Of a DNA stretch of 6,847 bases, positions 1 through 6,006 are shown in pieces (the first letter of the stretch is position 1; every line of letters begins with the position of its first letter). The position numbers and the translations under genes are program-made. Location: NCBI GenBank assembly GCA_036512155.1, contig DATCBD010000099.1, positions 1 to 6,847 on the forward strand. Reading direction: 5' to 3'. The notes under the pieces were generated by a model that was not told the origin of the DNA, made no database searches, and worked only from the letters and a program-made list of their open reading frames with translations. Source of the DNA: Palsa-739 sp036512155 (GTDB lineage Bacteria > Actinomycetota > Thermoleophilia > Gaiellales > Gaiellaceae).

Positions 1-177
1 GCGGTGCGCGAGCCACGCGCAGACGAGCAGCGCGGCGAGCGGCGGCGCGACGAGGGCGGCGATGACGCGATGCGCCGCGCCGAGATGGGCCTCGCCGGAG
101 ACGACGGCGAGAACGGCCCCGCCGGCGGCGACGAGCGCGCAGGTGCGCAGCCACGGCCCGGGCGCAACACCCGTCAC
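1..177 (-). CDS. Membrane protein N-terminus, possibly CtaA/CtaB-type heme synthesis (truncated by window edge)
   Basis: An open frame of 59 codons runs off the left edge. It begins at a GTG that overlaps the ctaD stop codon in a GTGA tetramer. A good ribosome binding site, AAGGAGA at 188-182, lies 4 bases before the GTG and supports this start. The visible protein has two hydrophobic stretches (about residues 13-27 and 38-56) separated by a short loop with an Ala-His-Arg motif (residues 35-37), so it is an integral membrane protein. Position after ctaC-ctaD and the Ser-Gly...His-Arg pattern in the first helices recall COX15/CtaA-like heme A synthase, or heme O synthase (CtaB) with an added N-terminal region. 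Either would supply heme to the oxidase encoded upstream. The fragment is too short to decide, and a cytochrome oxidase subunit III or assembly factor is not excluded. The reading frame is fairly secure; the function is a guess from context. Confidence 0.55.
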   Translation of the reverse strand, partial: MTGVAPGPWLRTCALVAAGGAVLAVVSGEAHLGAAHRVIAALVAPPLAALLVCAWLAHR

Positions 178-1817
178 GACGTCTCCTTCGCGAGCCGCAG
201 CCGCAGGTCGCGAAGCGGCCGTGCGCTCGTGACATACGGGACCGAGTCGAAGTTGTGCAACGGCGGTGGCGACGTCGTGTACCACTCGAGCGTGTCGGCG
301 AGCCAGGGGTCGTTTCCGGCGCGCACGCCCATGCGCAGCACGTGCGTGCGGTAGACGTTCGCGAGGAACACGCCGACGGCGATCGTCATCACGCCCGAGC
401 CGATCGTCGAGATGAGGTTGTACGCCTCCCACAGCCCACCGTGGTGGTACGTGTAGACGCGGCGCGGCATGCCCAGCAACCCGAGCATGTGCTGTGGCAG
501 GAACGTGAGGTTGAAGCCGACGAACAGCAGCCAGAAGAACCACTTGCCGAGCCGCTCGTCGAGCAGGCGCCCGAACATCTTCGGCCACCAGTAGAAGAGG
601 CCGCCGAAGAAACCGAACGCCGATCCGCCGAACAGCACATAGTGGAAGTGGGCGACGACGTAGTACGAGTCGTTCAGCTGCCAGTCCACCGGGAACGCGG
701 CGAGGAAGATCCCCGACAGGCCGCCCATCGTGAACAGCACGATGAACCCCAGGGCGAACAGCATCGGCGTGTCGAAGATGAGGTTGCCACGCCAGGTCGT
801 CGCGACCCAGTTGAAGATCTTGATGCCGGTCGGCACCGCGATCACCAGCGACGAGATCATGAAGAAACTGTCGAGCCCGGTTCCGAGGCCGGTCGTGAAC
901 ATGTGGTGCGCCCAGACGAGCAGTGACAGGAACGCGATGCCGATGGTCGCGAACGCCACCGCTTTGTACCCGAAGATCGGCTTGCGCGAGAAGACCGGAA
1001 TGATCTCGGAGATCATCCCGAACACGGGCAACACCATGATGTAGACCTCGGGATGCCCGAAGAACCAGAACATGTGCTGGTACAGCACGATGCTCCCGCC
1101 CTGCGACGGGATGAAGAAATGCGTGCCGGCGTGGCGGTCCAACAGGAGCATCGTCACCGCGGCCGAGAGCGCGGGGAGCGCGACGAGCAGCAGGATCGCG
1201 TACGTGAAGATCGACCACACGAACAGCGGCATGCGCATCCACGTCATGCCGCGGGCGCGCATGTTCACGATGGTGACGATGAAGTTGATCGCTCCGAGGA
1301 GCGATGCGAGCGACAGGATGTGGATGCTCAGAATCCAGTAGTCCTGTCCGTGCCCGGGGCTGAACTGCGCCTCGGAGAGGGTCGGGTACGACCACCAGCC
1401 TGCTTTCGCCGTGCCGCCGGTCGCGAACCAGCTCGACCAGAGGACGATCCCGCCCAGCAGGTAGAGCCAGTACGACAGCGCATTCAGGCGCGGGAACGCG
1501 ACGTCGCGCGCGCCGATCATCAGCGGCACGAGGTAGTTCCCGAAGCCCGCGAGGATCGGGACGACGACGAGGAAGATCATCGTCGTGCCGTGCATCGTCA
1601 GCACCTCGTCGTACGAGCCCTTCGTCAGCAGCTTCTCGCCGGGCGTCGCGAGCTGCGCGCGCATGAGCACGGCGAGGATGCCGCCCAGCACGAAGAAGAA
1701 GAGCGACGTGCCGATGTACAAGATCCCGATGCGCTTGTGGTCGACGGTGACGAGCCAGCTCGCCACGCGCCCGTCCTTCCACGTCACCGGGTAGACGGCT
1801 TCGGCGTTAACCGCCAC
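174..1817 (-). CDS. ctaD: Cytochrome c oxidase subunit I (aa3/caa3-type)
   Basis: Catalytic subunit of the proton-pumping cytochrome c oxidase in the cytoplasmic membrane, reducing O2 to water with electrons from CuA of subunit II. The 547 residues match the usual length and give about 12 hydrophobic segments. All key ligands are visible: His76 (HGTTM) and His392 for low-spin heme a; His255, His304 and His305 for CuB; His390 for heme a3; and Tyr259 of HPEVY for the His-Tyr crosslink. Asp105 (ARDVAFPRLN) and Glu257 of the D channel and Lys333 (PTGIK) of the K channel are present, so this is an A1-type heme-copper oxidase. The C-terminal TSPPPLHNF stretch is typical of actinobacterial subunit I, and no subunit III is fused. 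The start is a GTG at 1817 with AAGGGAG six bases upstream. It overlaps the end of ctaC by 11 bases, which implies translational coupling. Confidence 0.98.
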   Translation of the reverse strand: MAVNAEAVYPVTWKDGRVASWLVTVDHKRIGILYIGTSLFFFVLGGILAVLMRAQLATPGEKLLTKGSYDEVLTMHGTTMIFLVVVPILAGFGNYLVPLMIGARDVAFPRLNALSYWLYLLGGIVLWSSWFATGGTAKAGWWSYPTLSEAQFSPGHGQDYWILSIHILSLASLLGAINFIVTIVNMRARGMTWMRMPLFVWSIFTYAILLLVALPALSAAVTMLLLDRHAGTHFFIPSQGGSIVLYQHMFWFFGHPEVYIMVLPVFGMISEIIPVFSRKPIFGYKAVAFATIGIAFLSLLVWAHHMFTTGLGTGLDSFFMISSLVIAVPTGIKIFNWVATTWRGNLIFDTPMLFALGFIVLFTMGGLSGIFLAAFPVDWQLNDSYYVVAHFHYVLFGGSAFGFFGGLFYWWPKMFGRLLDERLGKWFFWLLFVGFNLTFLPQHMLGLLGMPRRVYTYHHGGLWEAYNLISTIGSGVMTIAVGVFLANVYRTHVLRMGVRAGNDPWLADTLEWYTTSPPPLHNFDSVPYVTSARPLRDLRLRLAKETS

Positions 1818-2769
1818 TCACGGCTCCCTTGTAGACGTGCGCCTTGACGTATGCGGCGAGCGCTTGCAGCTGCGTCTTCGTCCACGTGTTGCCGACGGCC
1901 GGCATCTTGCCGCGGCCGCTCTGCACGATCGCGAGCAGACCGGCGGTTTGCGTGAGCAACGGGTTGTTGGAGAGGTTCGGCCCGTAGCCGCCCTGACCGG
2001 TCATTCCGTGACAAGTCGCGCAGACGCCGGTGAACTCGGCCTTGCCGAGGTTGGCCGGCGCGGTCGTAGTCACCGTCGTCCGGTAGTCCGCGTTGCTCGT
2101 GGCGATGACGCGAGCGGTCATCGACGCGTGGTAGAGGCCGCACAGCTCGGCGCACTGACCGGCGTACGTACCGGGATCGTCGGCCTGGAACCACGTGTGG
2201 TTCGTGATCCCCGGGATCGCCTGGATCTTCCCGCCGAGCTCGGGGATCCACCAGCTGTGGATCACGTCCGCGGACACGATCTTCAGGTCGACGACGCGCC
2301 CGACCGGGACGTAGAGATCGTTGATCGTCCGCGCCCCGTTCGGGTAATCGAACTGCCAGTAGAACTGGTGGCCCTCGACGGTGACGTGCAGCGGGTCGGC
2401 GGCGGCCGGCGCGTTGGAGATCGACGGCAGCTCGAGGAAGACGACGATGCCGATCACGCAGAGGATGAGCACGGGAACGACGGTCCAGATCACCTCGAGG
2501 CGCGTGTGCCCGTGCACCTGCGCGCCGTCGTCCGTTCGCGCGCGCCCGCGGCTGCGGTACTTGATCACGAAGGTGATGAGCGCGCCTTCGACGAGCACGA
2601 AGATCGCCGAGGTGAAGCCGAGGATCACGTAGTACGCGGTGTTGATATGCGTCGCGTTGGGCGAGTGCGGCTGTACGGGCGTGAAGCCGCCGTTGGCGGC
2701 TGCGGCGCCCGCCACGACTACCAGCGCGGCGACCGCGACGAGCGCGAAGAACATCAGCTTCCGACGCAA
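1807..2769 (-). CDS. ctaC: Cytochrome c oxidase subunit II with fused cytochrome c domain (caa3-type)
   Basis: Subunit II accepts electrons and passes them through CuA to heme a of subunit I. In order, the 320 residues show a signal-like N-terminus with Arg-Arg-Lys and a hydrophobic run (4-25), two transmembrane helices (about 44-68 and 92-114), the aromatic YWQF stretch (137-140), and a periplasmic cupredoxin domain. CuA ligands are His171, Cys206, Glu208, Cys210, His214 and Met217. After a short Thr/Ala linker comes a class I cytochrome c domain with CATCH (Cys250, Cys253, His254) and a likely axial Met289. The fused heme domain marks a caa3-type enzyme. The start is a TTG at 2769: an in-frame TAG lies 12 bases upstream, so only this TTG or an ATG at 2754 is possible. 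The TTG keeps the positively charged n-region of the signal peptide, so I prefer it. No lipoprotein cysteine box is seen. First gene of the operon. Confidence 0.97.
   Translation of the reverse strand: MRRKLMFFALVAVAALVVVAGAAAANGGFTPVQPHSPNATHINTAYYVILGFTSAIFVLVEGALITFVIKYRSRGRARTDDGAQVHGHTRLEVIWTVVPVLILCVIGIVVFLELPSISNAPAAADPLHVTVEGHQFYWQFDYPNGARTINDLYVPVGRVVDLKIVSADVIHSWWIPELGGKIQAIPGITNHTWFQADDPGTYAGQCAELCGLYHASMTARVIATSNADYRTTVTTTAPANLGKAEFTGVCATCHGMTGQGGYGPNLSNNPLLTQTAGLLAIVQSGRGKMPAVGNTWTKTQLQALAAYVKAHVYKGAVSGG
1824..1830 (-). promoter_or_regulatory. Ribosome binding site of ctaD
   Basis: AAGGGAG on the minus strand, six bases before the GTG at 1817 and inside the last codons of ctaC. 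It fixes the ctaD start, because the frame offers no nearby ATG with comparable support. It also contrasts with the first genes of the transcription units here, which have no recognisable Shine-Dalgarno sequence. Confidence 0.75.
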
Positions 2770-2778
2770 CCCGCGGGC

Positions 2779-2784
2779 ATTCTA
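2779..2784 (-). promoter_or_regulatory. Candidate -10 element of the ctaC operon
   Basis: TAGAAT on the minus strand matches the sigma70/SigA -10 consensus at five of six bases. Transcription starting seven bases past it, near 2772, would leave a leader of about three bases before the TTG at 2769. That fits the lack of a Shine-Dalgarno sequence there. No convincing -35 hexamer is seen at 16-19 bases upstream. The element overlaps the ATG of the divergent gene at 2784. Confidence 0.4.
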
Positions 2785-3083
2785 TGGAGGTGGCCGAGCG
2801 CACGCGGGTCGATCTGCCGTCCCATGTCCCCGATCGGTTCGAGGTGTTCGTCAACGGCGTCCGGCAGGATCGTGGCGTCGATTACGAAGTGCTCGGTCGC
2901 TCGCTCGTCTTTCCCAGGCCCGTCGCCCAGGAGGGCAACCTCGGCTTCGTCCGCTGGCTGTCGATGTGGCTGGGCATCGCGGGGTCGTACCGACCTCACG
3001 AGAACGTCGACGTGGTCTATGAATCGGGCGGCAAGCGCGGCGTCGTCACCGGCCTGAAGCCGGAGCCGTTCGAGGAAAGCTAG
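2784..3083 (+). CDS. Conserved-looking protein of unknown function, 99 residues
   Basis: A small soluble protein with no signal peptide and no clear transmembrane segment; the hydrophobic stretch near residues 55-68 contains Arg, Ser and Trp and is short. Residues 19-44 read like a beta-hairpin module: Phe-Glu-Val-Phe-Val-Asn-Gly-Val-Arg-Gln, then Gly-Val-Asp-Tyr-Glu-Val, then Ser-Leu-Val-Phe. The same VNG...GVDY...F pattern is common in phage tail-fibre-like and other small beta domains. A Trp-rich patch follows (FVRWLSMWLGIAGSY), then a Val-Asp-Val-Val-Tyr strand. I do not know its function. The ATG at 2784 has no upstream ribosome binding site; a GTG two codons later is an alternative, and translation may be leaderless. 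It starts 14 bases from ctaC and converges on the ATP-grasp gene, with the stop codons overlapping in CTAG. Codon use fits a real gene. Confidence 0.75.
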   Translation: MEVAERTRVDLPSHVPDRFEVFVNGVRQDRGVDYEVLGRSLVFPRPVAQEGNLGFVRWLSMWLGIAGSYRPHENVDVVYESGGKRGVVTGLKPEPFEES

Positions 3084-3946
3084 GCGCCGACGAGCTCGAG
3101 CGCGCGCCGGTCGTGGGCGGTGCGGAGGAGCTCGAGCACGGCCTCCGTGAAGACGTCCTCGACGTCGAGCGCGTAGTACGAGTGGAAGTCGACCGCGCCG
3201 TTCAGCTCGGAGATGACGTAGCCGTTGTTCGTCGGCAGCAGGTCGACGCCGACGAGGTCGCCGCGCACGGCGGCGGCGGCGGCGAGCGCGAGGGAGCGGG
3301 CCAGGGGAGGCGGCGAGACGGGCTCGCTGTGCCCGCCGAGCGAGACGTTCGTCCGCCACTCGCCTGGAGCGGCGACGCGCCGGGCCGCGCCGACGATGCG
3401 CCCGCCGGACACGACGATGCGGATGTCCCAGCCGAGCGGCGGGACGAGCTCCTGCGCGAGTGCGCCGTGCTCGCGGAACCAGCCACGGAACGCGGCGCGC
3501 TCGAGGGCGGCATCGAGGTCGGCCGCTGTCCGGCAGAGGACGACGTCGCGGCCCCAGCTCCCGAAGCGCGGCTTGAGGACGAGCGGCAGTTCGGGTGCGG
3601 GTGACGGCATTCCTTCGGCGATCAGCCACGTGTGCGGATGCGGCAGGCCCGAGAGCCGGAGGGCGCGCGTGGTGAGCAGCTTGTCGTGCGCGGCGACGAG
3701 CGCGCATGGCCGGTTGAGCACTGTGACGCCGGCGGCGGTCAGCCGCTCGAGCTCGACGGAGCCGCTCTCGATCCCGTCGAGCCCTTCGAGGACGTCGAGC
3801 CGCCCCAGTGCGACGTCTCCAGGCTCGAGGATTCGAAGCGCGTCGCGCGGGGGCAGCACGGCTGCGGCAACGCCCACTGCCTCGGCGGCGGCAGCGAGCG
3901 CCTCGTTCGTTTCCGTGCATCGATGCGCGATGACGACGAACCGCAT
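3080..3946 (-). CDS. ATP-grasp ligase, RimK/LysX-like (putative alpha-L-glutamate ligase)
   Basis: This 288-residue protein has the size and motif order of the RimK/LysX/MptN branch of ATP-grasp enzymes, which use ATP to form an acyl phosphate and join a carboxylate to an amino group. Visible features are Asp88-Lys89 at the start of the central domain, Lys125 in VLKPRFGSWGRDV (ATP phosphate and glycine-rich loop), Glu166 in the AQELVP adenine-binding strand, Asp174 and Arg176 in WDIRIVV, Arg198 and Asn200 in EWRTNVSLGG, Asp235, and the Mg-binding Glu247 and Asn249 in ISELNG. The substrate cannot be read from sequence; addition of glutamate to a protein or cofactor, or a LysW-type carrier, are options, but no partner gene lies nearby. 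The start is the ATG at 3946. The frame stays open upstream into the regulator gene, but that part has no domain character. It lies 61 bases downstream of the response regulator on the same strand, so cotranscription is possible. Confidence 0.88.
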   Translation of the reverse strand: MRFVVIAHRCTETNEALAAAAEAVGVAAAVLPPRDALRILEPGDVALGRLDVLEGLDGIESGSVELERLTAAGVTVLNRPCALVAAHDKLLTTRALRLSGLPHPHTWLIAEGMPSPAPELPLVLKPRFGSWGRDVVLCRTAADLDAALERAAFRGWFREHGALAQELVPPLGWDIRIVVSGGRIVGAARRVAAPGEWRTNVSLGGHSEPVSPPPLARSLALAAAAAVRGDLVGVDLLPTNNGYVISELNGAVDFHSYYALDVEDVFTEAVLELLRTAHDRRALELVGA

Positions 3947-4007
3947 GCTCGGGATGGTGCGGCGGGCCGCGCCGAGCGTGGGGGTCCCTCTGGTGACGCT
4001 CCTGTGT
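3947..4007 (-). other. Short gap between response regulator and ATP-grasp gene
   Basis: Sixty-one bases separate two genes on the same strand. An AGGAG at 4004-4000 is too far from the ATG at 3946 to serve it, and no start codon follows it in the ligase frame. I see no hairpin followed by a T-run, so no intrinsic terminator separates the genes; read-through from the regulator into the ligase is plausible. Confidence 0.4.
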
Positions 4008-4712
4008 CTACTTGGGTACGGCTTCGAGCTTGTACCCGACGCCGTAGCGCGTCTGGATGAAGGTGTGGCGCGACGCGCGCTGGTCGATCTTCTCCCGCAG
4101 CCGGCGGACGAAGACGTCCACCGTGCGGTCGCGATGCGACTCACGACGTCCCCACAGCTTCTGCAGGAGCTCGTCCCGCGTCGCAACGCGGCCCTGGTCG
4201 AGCGCCAGCTGGTACAGGAGGCGAAACTCGGTCGGCGTCAGCTCAGCGCTCGCGCCGTCGACGTAGGCCTGCACCTCGCGCGGATCCACGCGAAGCTCCT
4301 CGATCTCGATCGGCTCTCCGCGCGGGATCTCGTCGCGGCGGATCCCTCGGCGCGCCGCCGCGCGCACGCGGGCGACGAGCTCCTTCATCGAGAACGGTTT
4401 CACGAGGTAGTCGTCGGCGCCGATCTCGAGCGCGTGCACGCGGTCGTGCTCGGTGCCGCGCGCGGAGACGACGACGACGGGTGTCGAGATCCCCTCGGCG
4501 CGAACGGTCTCGATCAGCTTCCAGCCGTCCATGCCGGGGAGCATGAGGTCGAGCACGCACACGTCCGGCTGCTCGTAGCGGAGGCGGGCGAGGCCCTGTT
4601 CGCCGTTCGCGACCCAGACGGCGTCGAAGCCGGCCGCGCTCAGGTGGCGCGCCATCCCCTGGGCGATAACCTCGTCGTCCTCGACGATGAGCACCTTGGG
4701 CATCGGCATCAT
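4008..4712 (-). CDS. phoP: OmpR/PhoB-family response regulator, probable PhoP (or RegX3)
   Basis: DNA-binding response regulator of 234 residues. The receiver domain (about 5-120) has the acidic pair Asp12-Asp13 after Glu11, phospho-acceptor Asp55 (VLDLMLPG), Ser83 and Lys105 (KPF). The winged-helix domain (about 136-231) has LTPTEFRLLYQLA, a recognition-helix region DRTVDVFVRRLREKI, and the C-terminal hairpin TRYGVGYKL. Three in-frame ATGs lie at 4712, 4709 and 4703. None has a Shine-Dalgarno sequence. The third gives MPKVLIVEDD, the usual family start, and sits one base after the transcription start predicted from a GATAAT -10 element, so I think 4703 is the true start. The histidine kinase is divergent rather than downstream. 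GTTCACC-type repeats with 11-base spacing in the gap suggest the phosphate-responsive PhoP/RegX3 class and autoregulation. The family is certain; the PhoP assignment rests on the repeats. Confidence 0.95.
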   Translation of the reverse strand: MMPMPKVLIVEDDEVIAQGMARHLSAAGFDAVWVANGEQGLARLRYEQPDVCVLDLMLPGMDGWKLIETVRAEGISTPVVVVSARGTEHDRVHALEIGADDYLVKPFSMKELVARVRAAARRGIRRDEIPRGEPIEIEELRVDPREVQAYVDGASAELTPTEFRLLYQLALDQGRVATRDELLQKLWGRRESHRDRTVDVFVRRLREKIDQRASRHTFIQTRYGVGYKLEAVPK

Positions 4713-4716
4713 TATC
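4711..4716 (-). promoter_or_regulatory. Candidate -10 element of the response regulator gene
   Basis: GATAAT on the minus strand matches the TATAAT consensus at five of six positions. It predicts transcription from about 4704, one base before the ATG at 4703, giving a leaderless mRNA for a product beginning MPKVL. No good -35 is present 17 bases upstream (CCCGTC). That fits an activator-dependent promoter with the PHO-like repeats upstream. Confidence 0.5.
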
Positions 4717-4737
4717 GAGACAAGCCCGTAATCGACG

Positions 4738-4778
4738 GGTCACCGGCGGGTGAAGGACTGGTGAAGGGGTGGTGAACG
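4738..4778 (-). promoter_or_regulatory. PHO-box-like array of 11-base direct repeats
   Basis: Read on the minus strand, the heptamers GTTCACC (4777-4771), CTTCACC (4766-4760) and CTTCACC (4755-4749) follow at exactly 11-base steps. A degenerate fourth unit, GGTGACC, sits at the next step (4744-4738). From general knowledge, actinobacterial PhoP binds PHO boxes built of 11-base direct repeat units whose conserved part resembles GTTCACC, and OmpR-family regulators bind as head-to-tail dimers with this period. The array ends 21 bases before the regulator's candidate -10 element and, at its other end, covers the start codons of the histidine kinase. It could therefore activate the regulator gene while blocking or tuning the kinase gene. 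The repeats are seen directly; binding is inferred. Confidence 0.72.
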
Positions 4779-5650
4779 GGAACAGAGAGCGCGTCCAGGC
4801 CCTCGTCGGCGCGCTCGACGAGCCGGTCATCGTGCTCGACAGCGAGCGGCGGCTGGTCGCCGCCAGCCCGTCGGGTGCCGCCGCGCTCGGTGACGGGACG
4901 CCCGGCCGGCGCGTGGCCGAGGAGGCGCTCTTCGTCGATACCGCTCCGCTCGTCCTCTTCCTGGCGGCGCTTCCGGAGCTCTCGGCCTACCAGGAGCTGC
5001 GGGCCGGGTTCACGGCAGCCGTCTCGCACGAGCTGCGCACGCCGCTTGCCCGCCTCCTCGTGCTCGTCGAGAGCGTGACACTCCCCGGCGCACGCGTCGA
5101 GGACCTCATCGAGCAGGCCAGGCAGGAGATCCAGCAGGCGGGCGAGCTGATCGACGACGTGCTCTTCCTCGGCGAGCTCGAGACGGGCCGGGAGGTGGTC
5201 TCCCTCGGCCGGACCGTGGCGCTCCCGATCCTCGAGGAGGTCGCGCGCACCTACGTCGACCGCGCGGACCACGCGGGCGTCGAGATCGTCGTCACCGGAG
5301 GTGCCGCCATCGAGCTTCCGTTGCGGCCGCGGATGATCCGCGTCGTCGCCGAGAACCTCGTCCAGAACGCGGTTCGCTATGCCGGGCCGGACAGCACGTG
5401 CCGCGTCTCGGTCGAGGACGAGGGGACGGCGGCCGTGCTCGCCGTCGCCGACGACGGAGCCGGAGTCCGCGAAAGCGAGCTCCCGCGGCTGTTCGAGCGC
5501 TTCTACCGCGCCGACCAGGCGCGCACGTCGCGCGGAACCGGGCTCGGGCTCGCGATCGTGAAGCATGTGGTGACGTCGGCCGGCGGAACTGTGGAGGCAT
5601 TCAGCCCCCCGGGCCAAGGCCTCGAGATCGTCTGTCGCTTCCCGGTCTAG
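4769..5650 (+). CDS. phoR: Soluble sensor histidine kinase, probable PhoR/SenX3 partner
   Basis: Histidine kinase of 293 residues expected to phosphorylate the divergent response regulator. An N-terminal PAS-like remnant (about 8-60, with EPVIVLDSERRLVAASPSGAA) leads to a HisKA dimerization domain (about 74-140) with the H-box SHELRTPLARL and phospho-acceptor His87. The HATPase_c domain (about 186-293) has the N-box ENLVQNAVRY (Asn196, Asn200), the G1 box DDGAGV (Asp228, Gly230, Gly232), the F-box LFERFYRAD and the G2 box GTGLGLAIVK (256-265). No transmembrane segment is evident: residues 59-68 are hydrophobic but too short. It therefore appears cytosolic, unlike most PhoR and SenX3 proteins. 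The start is a GTG at 4769, or an adjacent GTG at 4772; the AAGGGG just before is closer than ideal. The start region lies inside the PHO-like repeats. Its stop overlaps that of arsR in CTAG. Confidence 0.93.
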   Translation: MVNGNRERVQALVGALDEPVIVLDSERRLVAASPSGAAALGDGTPGRRVAEEALFVDTAPLVLFLAALPELSAYQELRAGFTAAVSHELRTPLARLLVLVESVTLPGARVEDLIEQARQEIQQAGELIDDVLFLGELETGREVVSLGRTVALPILEEVARTYVDRADHAGVEIVVTGGAAIELPLRPRMIRVVAENLVQNAVRYAGPDSTCRVSVEDEGTAAVLAVADDGAGVRESELPRLFERFYRADQARTSRGTGLGLAIVKHVVTSAGGTVEAFSPPGQGLEIVCRFPV

Positions 5651-5991
5651 GCGAGGATTGCGCGGAGGGCGGCGAGCGGCTCCGGCTTCACCCGGAAGAA
5701 CGCCCAGCTTCCGCGCTGCTCGCGCTCGACGAGGCCGGACTCGAGCAGCACCTTCAGGTGGTGGCTGACGGTCGGCTGGCTGAGGCCGAGCGGCTCGGTG
5801 AGATGGCACACGCACGCTTCGCCATCGGGCTGAGCCTGGATGAGGCTGAGCAGTCGGAGACGCGCAGGTTCGGCGAGCACCTTGAGGGCGGCCGCCACGC
5901 GATCGGCCTCGCTCCGGCTGATGGCGCCTTCCAGCAGCGGTGGGCACGAGAGCGTCGCGATCGTCTTCACCAGGTAGATATTGACAGCCAT
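5647..5991 (-). CDS. arsR: ArsR/SmtB-family arsenic-responsive repressor
   Basis: A 114-residue winged-helix repressor. The core reads VLAEPARLRLLSLI (alpha helix before the DNA-binding unit), then ACVCHLTEPLGLSQPTVSHHLKVLLESGLV (helix-turn-helix) and a beta-wing with RGSWAFFRV. Candidate arsenite ligands are Cys60 and Cys62 in the ACVC motif at the start of the DNA-binding helix, plus Cys16 in an N-terminal LSCPPLL segment. Related actinobacterial ArsR proteins, as I recall them, often have a Cys-Cys pair at that N-terminal site; here only one is present. Arsenite binding should release the DNA. The ATG at 5991 lacks a ribosome binding site. A GTG at 5970 (product starting VKTIATLSC) lies one base past the transcription start predicted from the candidate promoter and is a serious alternative. 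The frame is open back to 6126, but that stretch is antisense to arsC and lacks family similarity. Divergent from arsC. Confidence 0.93.
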   Translation of the reverse strand: MAVNIYLVKTIATLSCPPLLEGAISRSEADRVAAALKVLAEPARLRLLSLIQAQPDGEACVCHLTEPLGLSQPTVSHHLKVLLESGLVEREQRGSWAFFRVKPEPLAALRAILA

Positions 5992-6006
5992 CGATGTGTT
6001 CGACAA
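5978..6006 (-). promoter_or_regulatory. Candidate arsR promoter
   Basis: Minus-strand TTGTCG (6006-6001) and CAATAT (5983-5978) are 17 bases apart and form a weak -35/-10 pair. The predicted transcript begins near 5971, one base before an in-frame GTG at 5970, so arsR would be leaderless from that GTG. If the ATG at 5991 is the true start, this promoter is wrong. It overlaps the arsC promoter base for base. Confidence 0.35.

Noticed and set aside
1837..3057. Long plus-strand open frame opposite ctaC
   Set aside because: Shadow of ctaC, whose CuA and heme c ligands prove the minus-strand frame.
3080..3110. Possible bidirectional terminator at the first convergent junction
   Set aside because: There are GC-rich short dyads (GGCGCC, GAGCTC) but no stable stem-loop followed by a T-run on either strand.
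3947..4186. N-terminal extension of the ATP-grasp frame up to 4186
   Set aside because: The extra 80 residues overlap the response regulator on the same strand in another frame, are rich in Arg and Ser, and show no ligase motif. MRFVVIAHRC at 3946 is a natural start.
3225..4775. Long plus-strand open frame opposite the ATP-grasp and regulator genes
   Set aside because: Antisense to two well-supported genes; composition is biased to Arg, Ser and Asp with no recognisable motif.
5964..5970. CTTCACC heptamer near the arsR start, resembling a PHO unit
   Set aside because: It is a single copy inside arsR coding sequence with no partner at 11 bases on either side, so chance is the simpler explanation.
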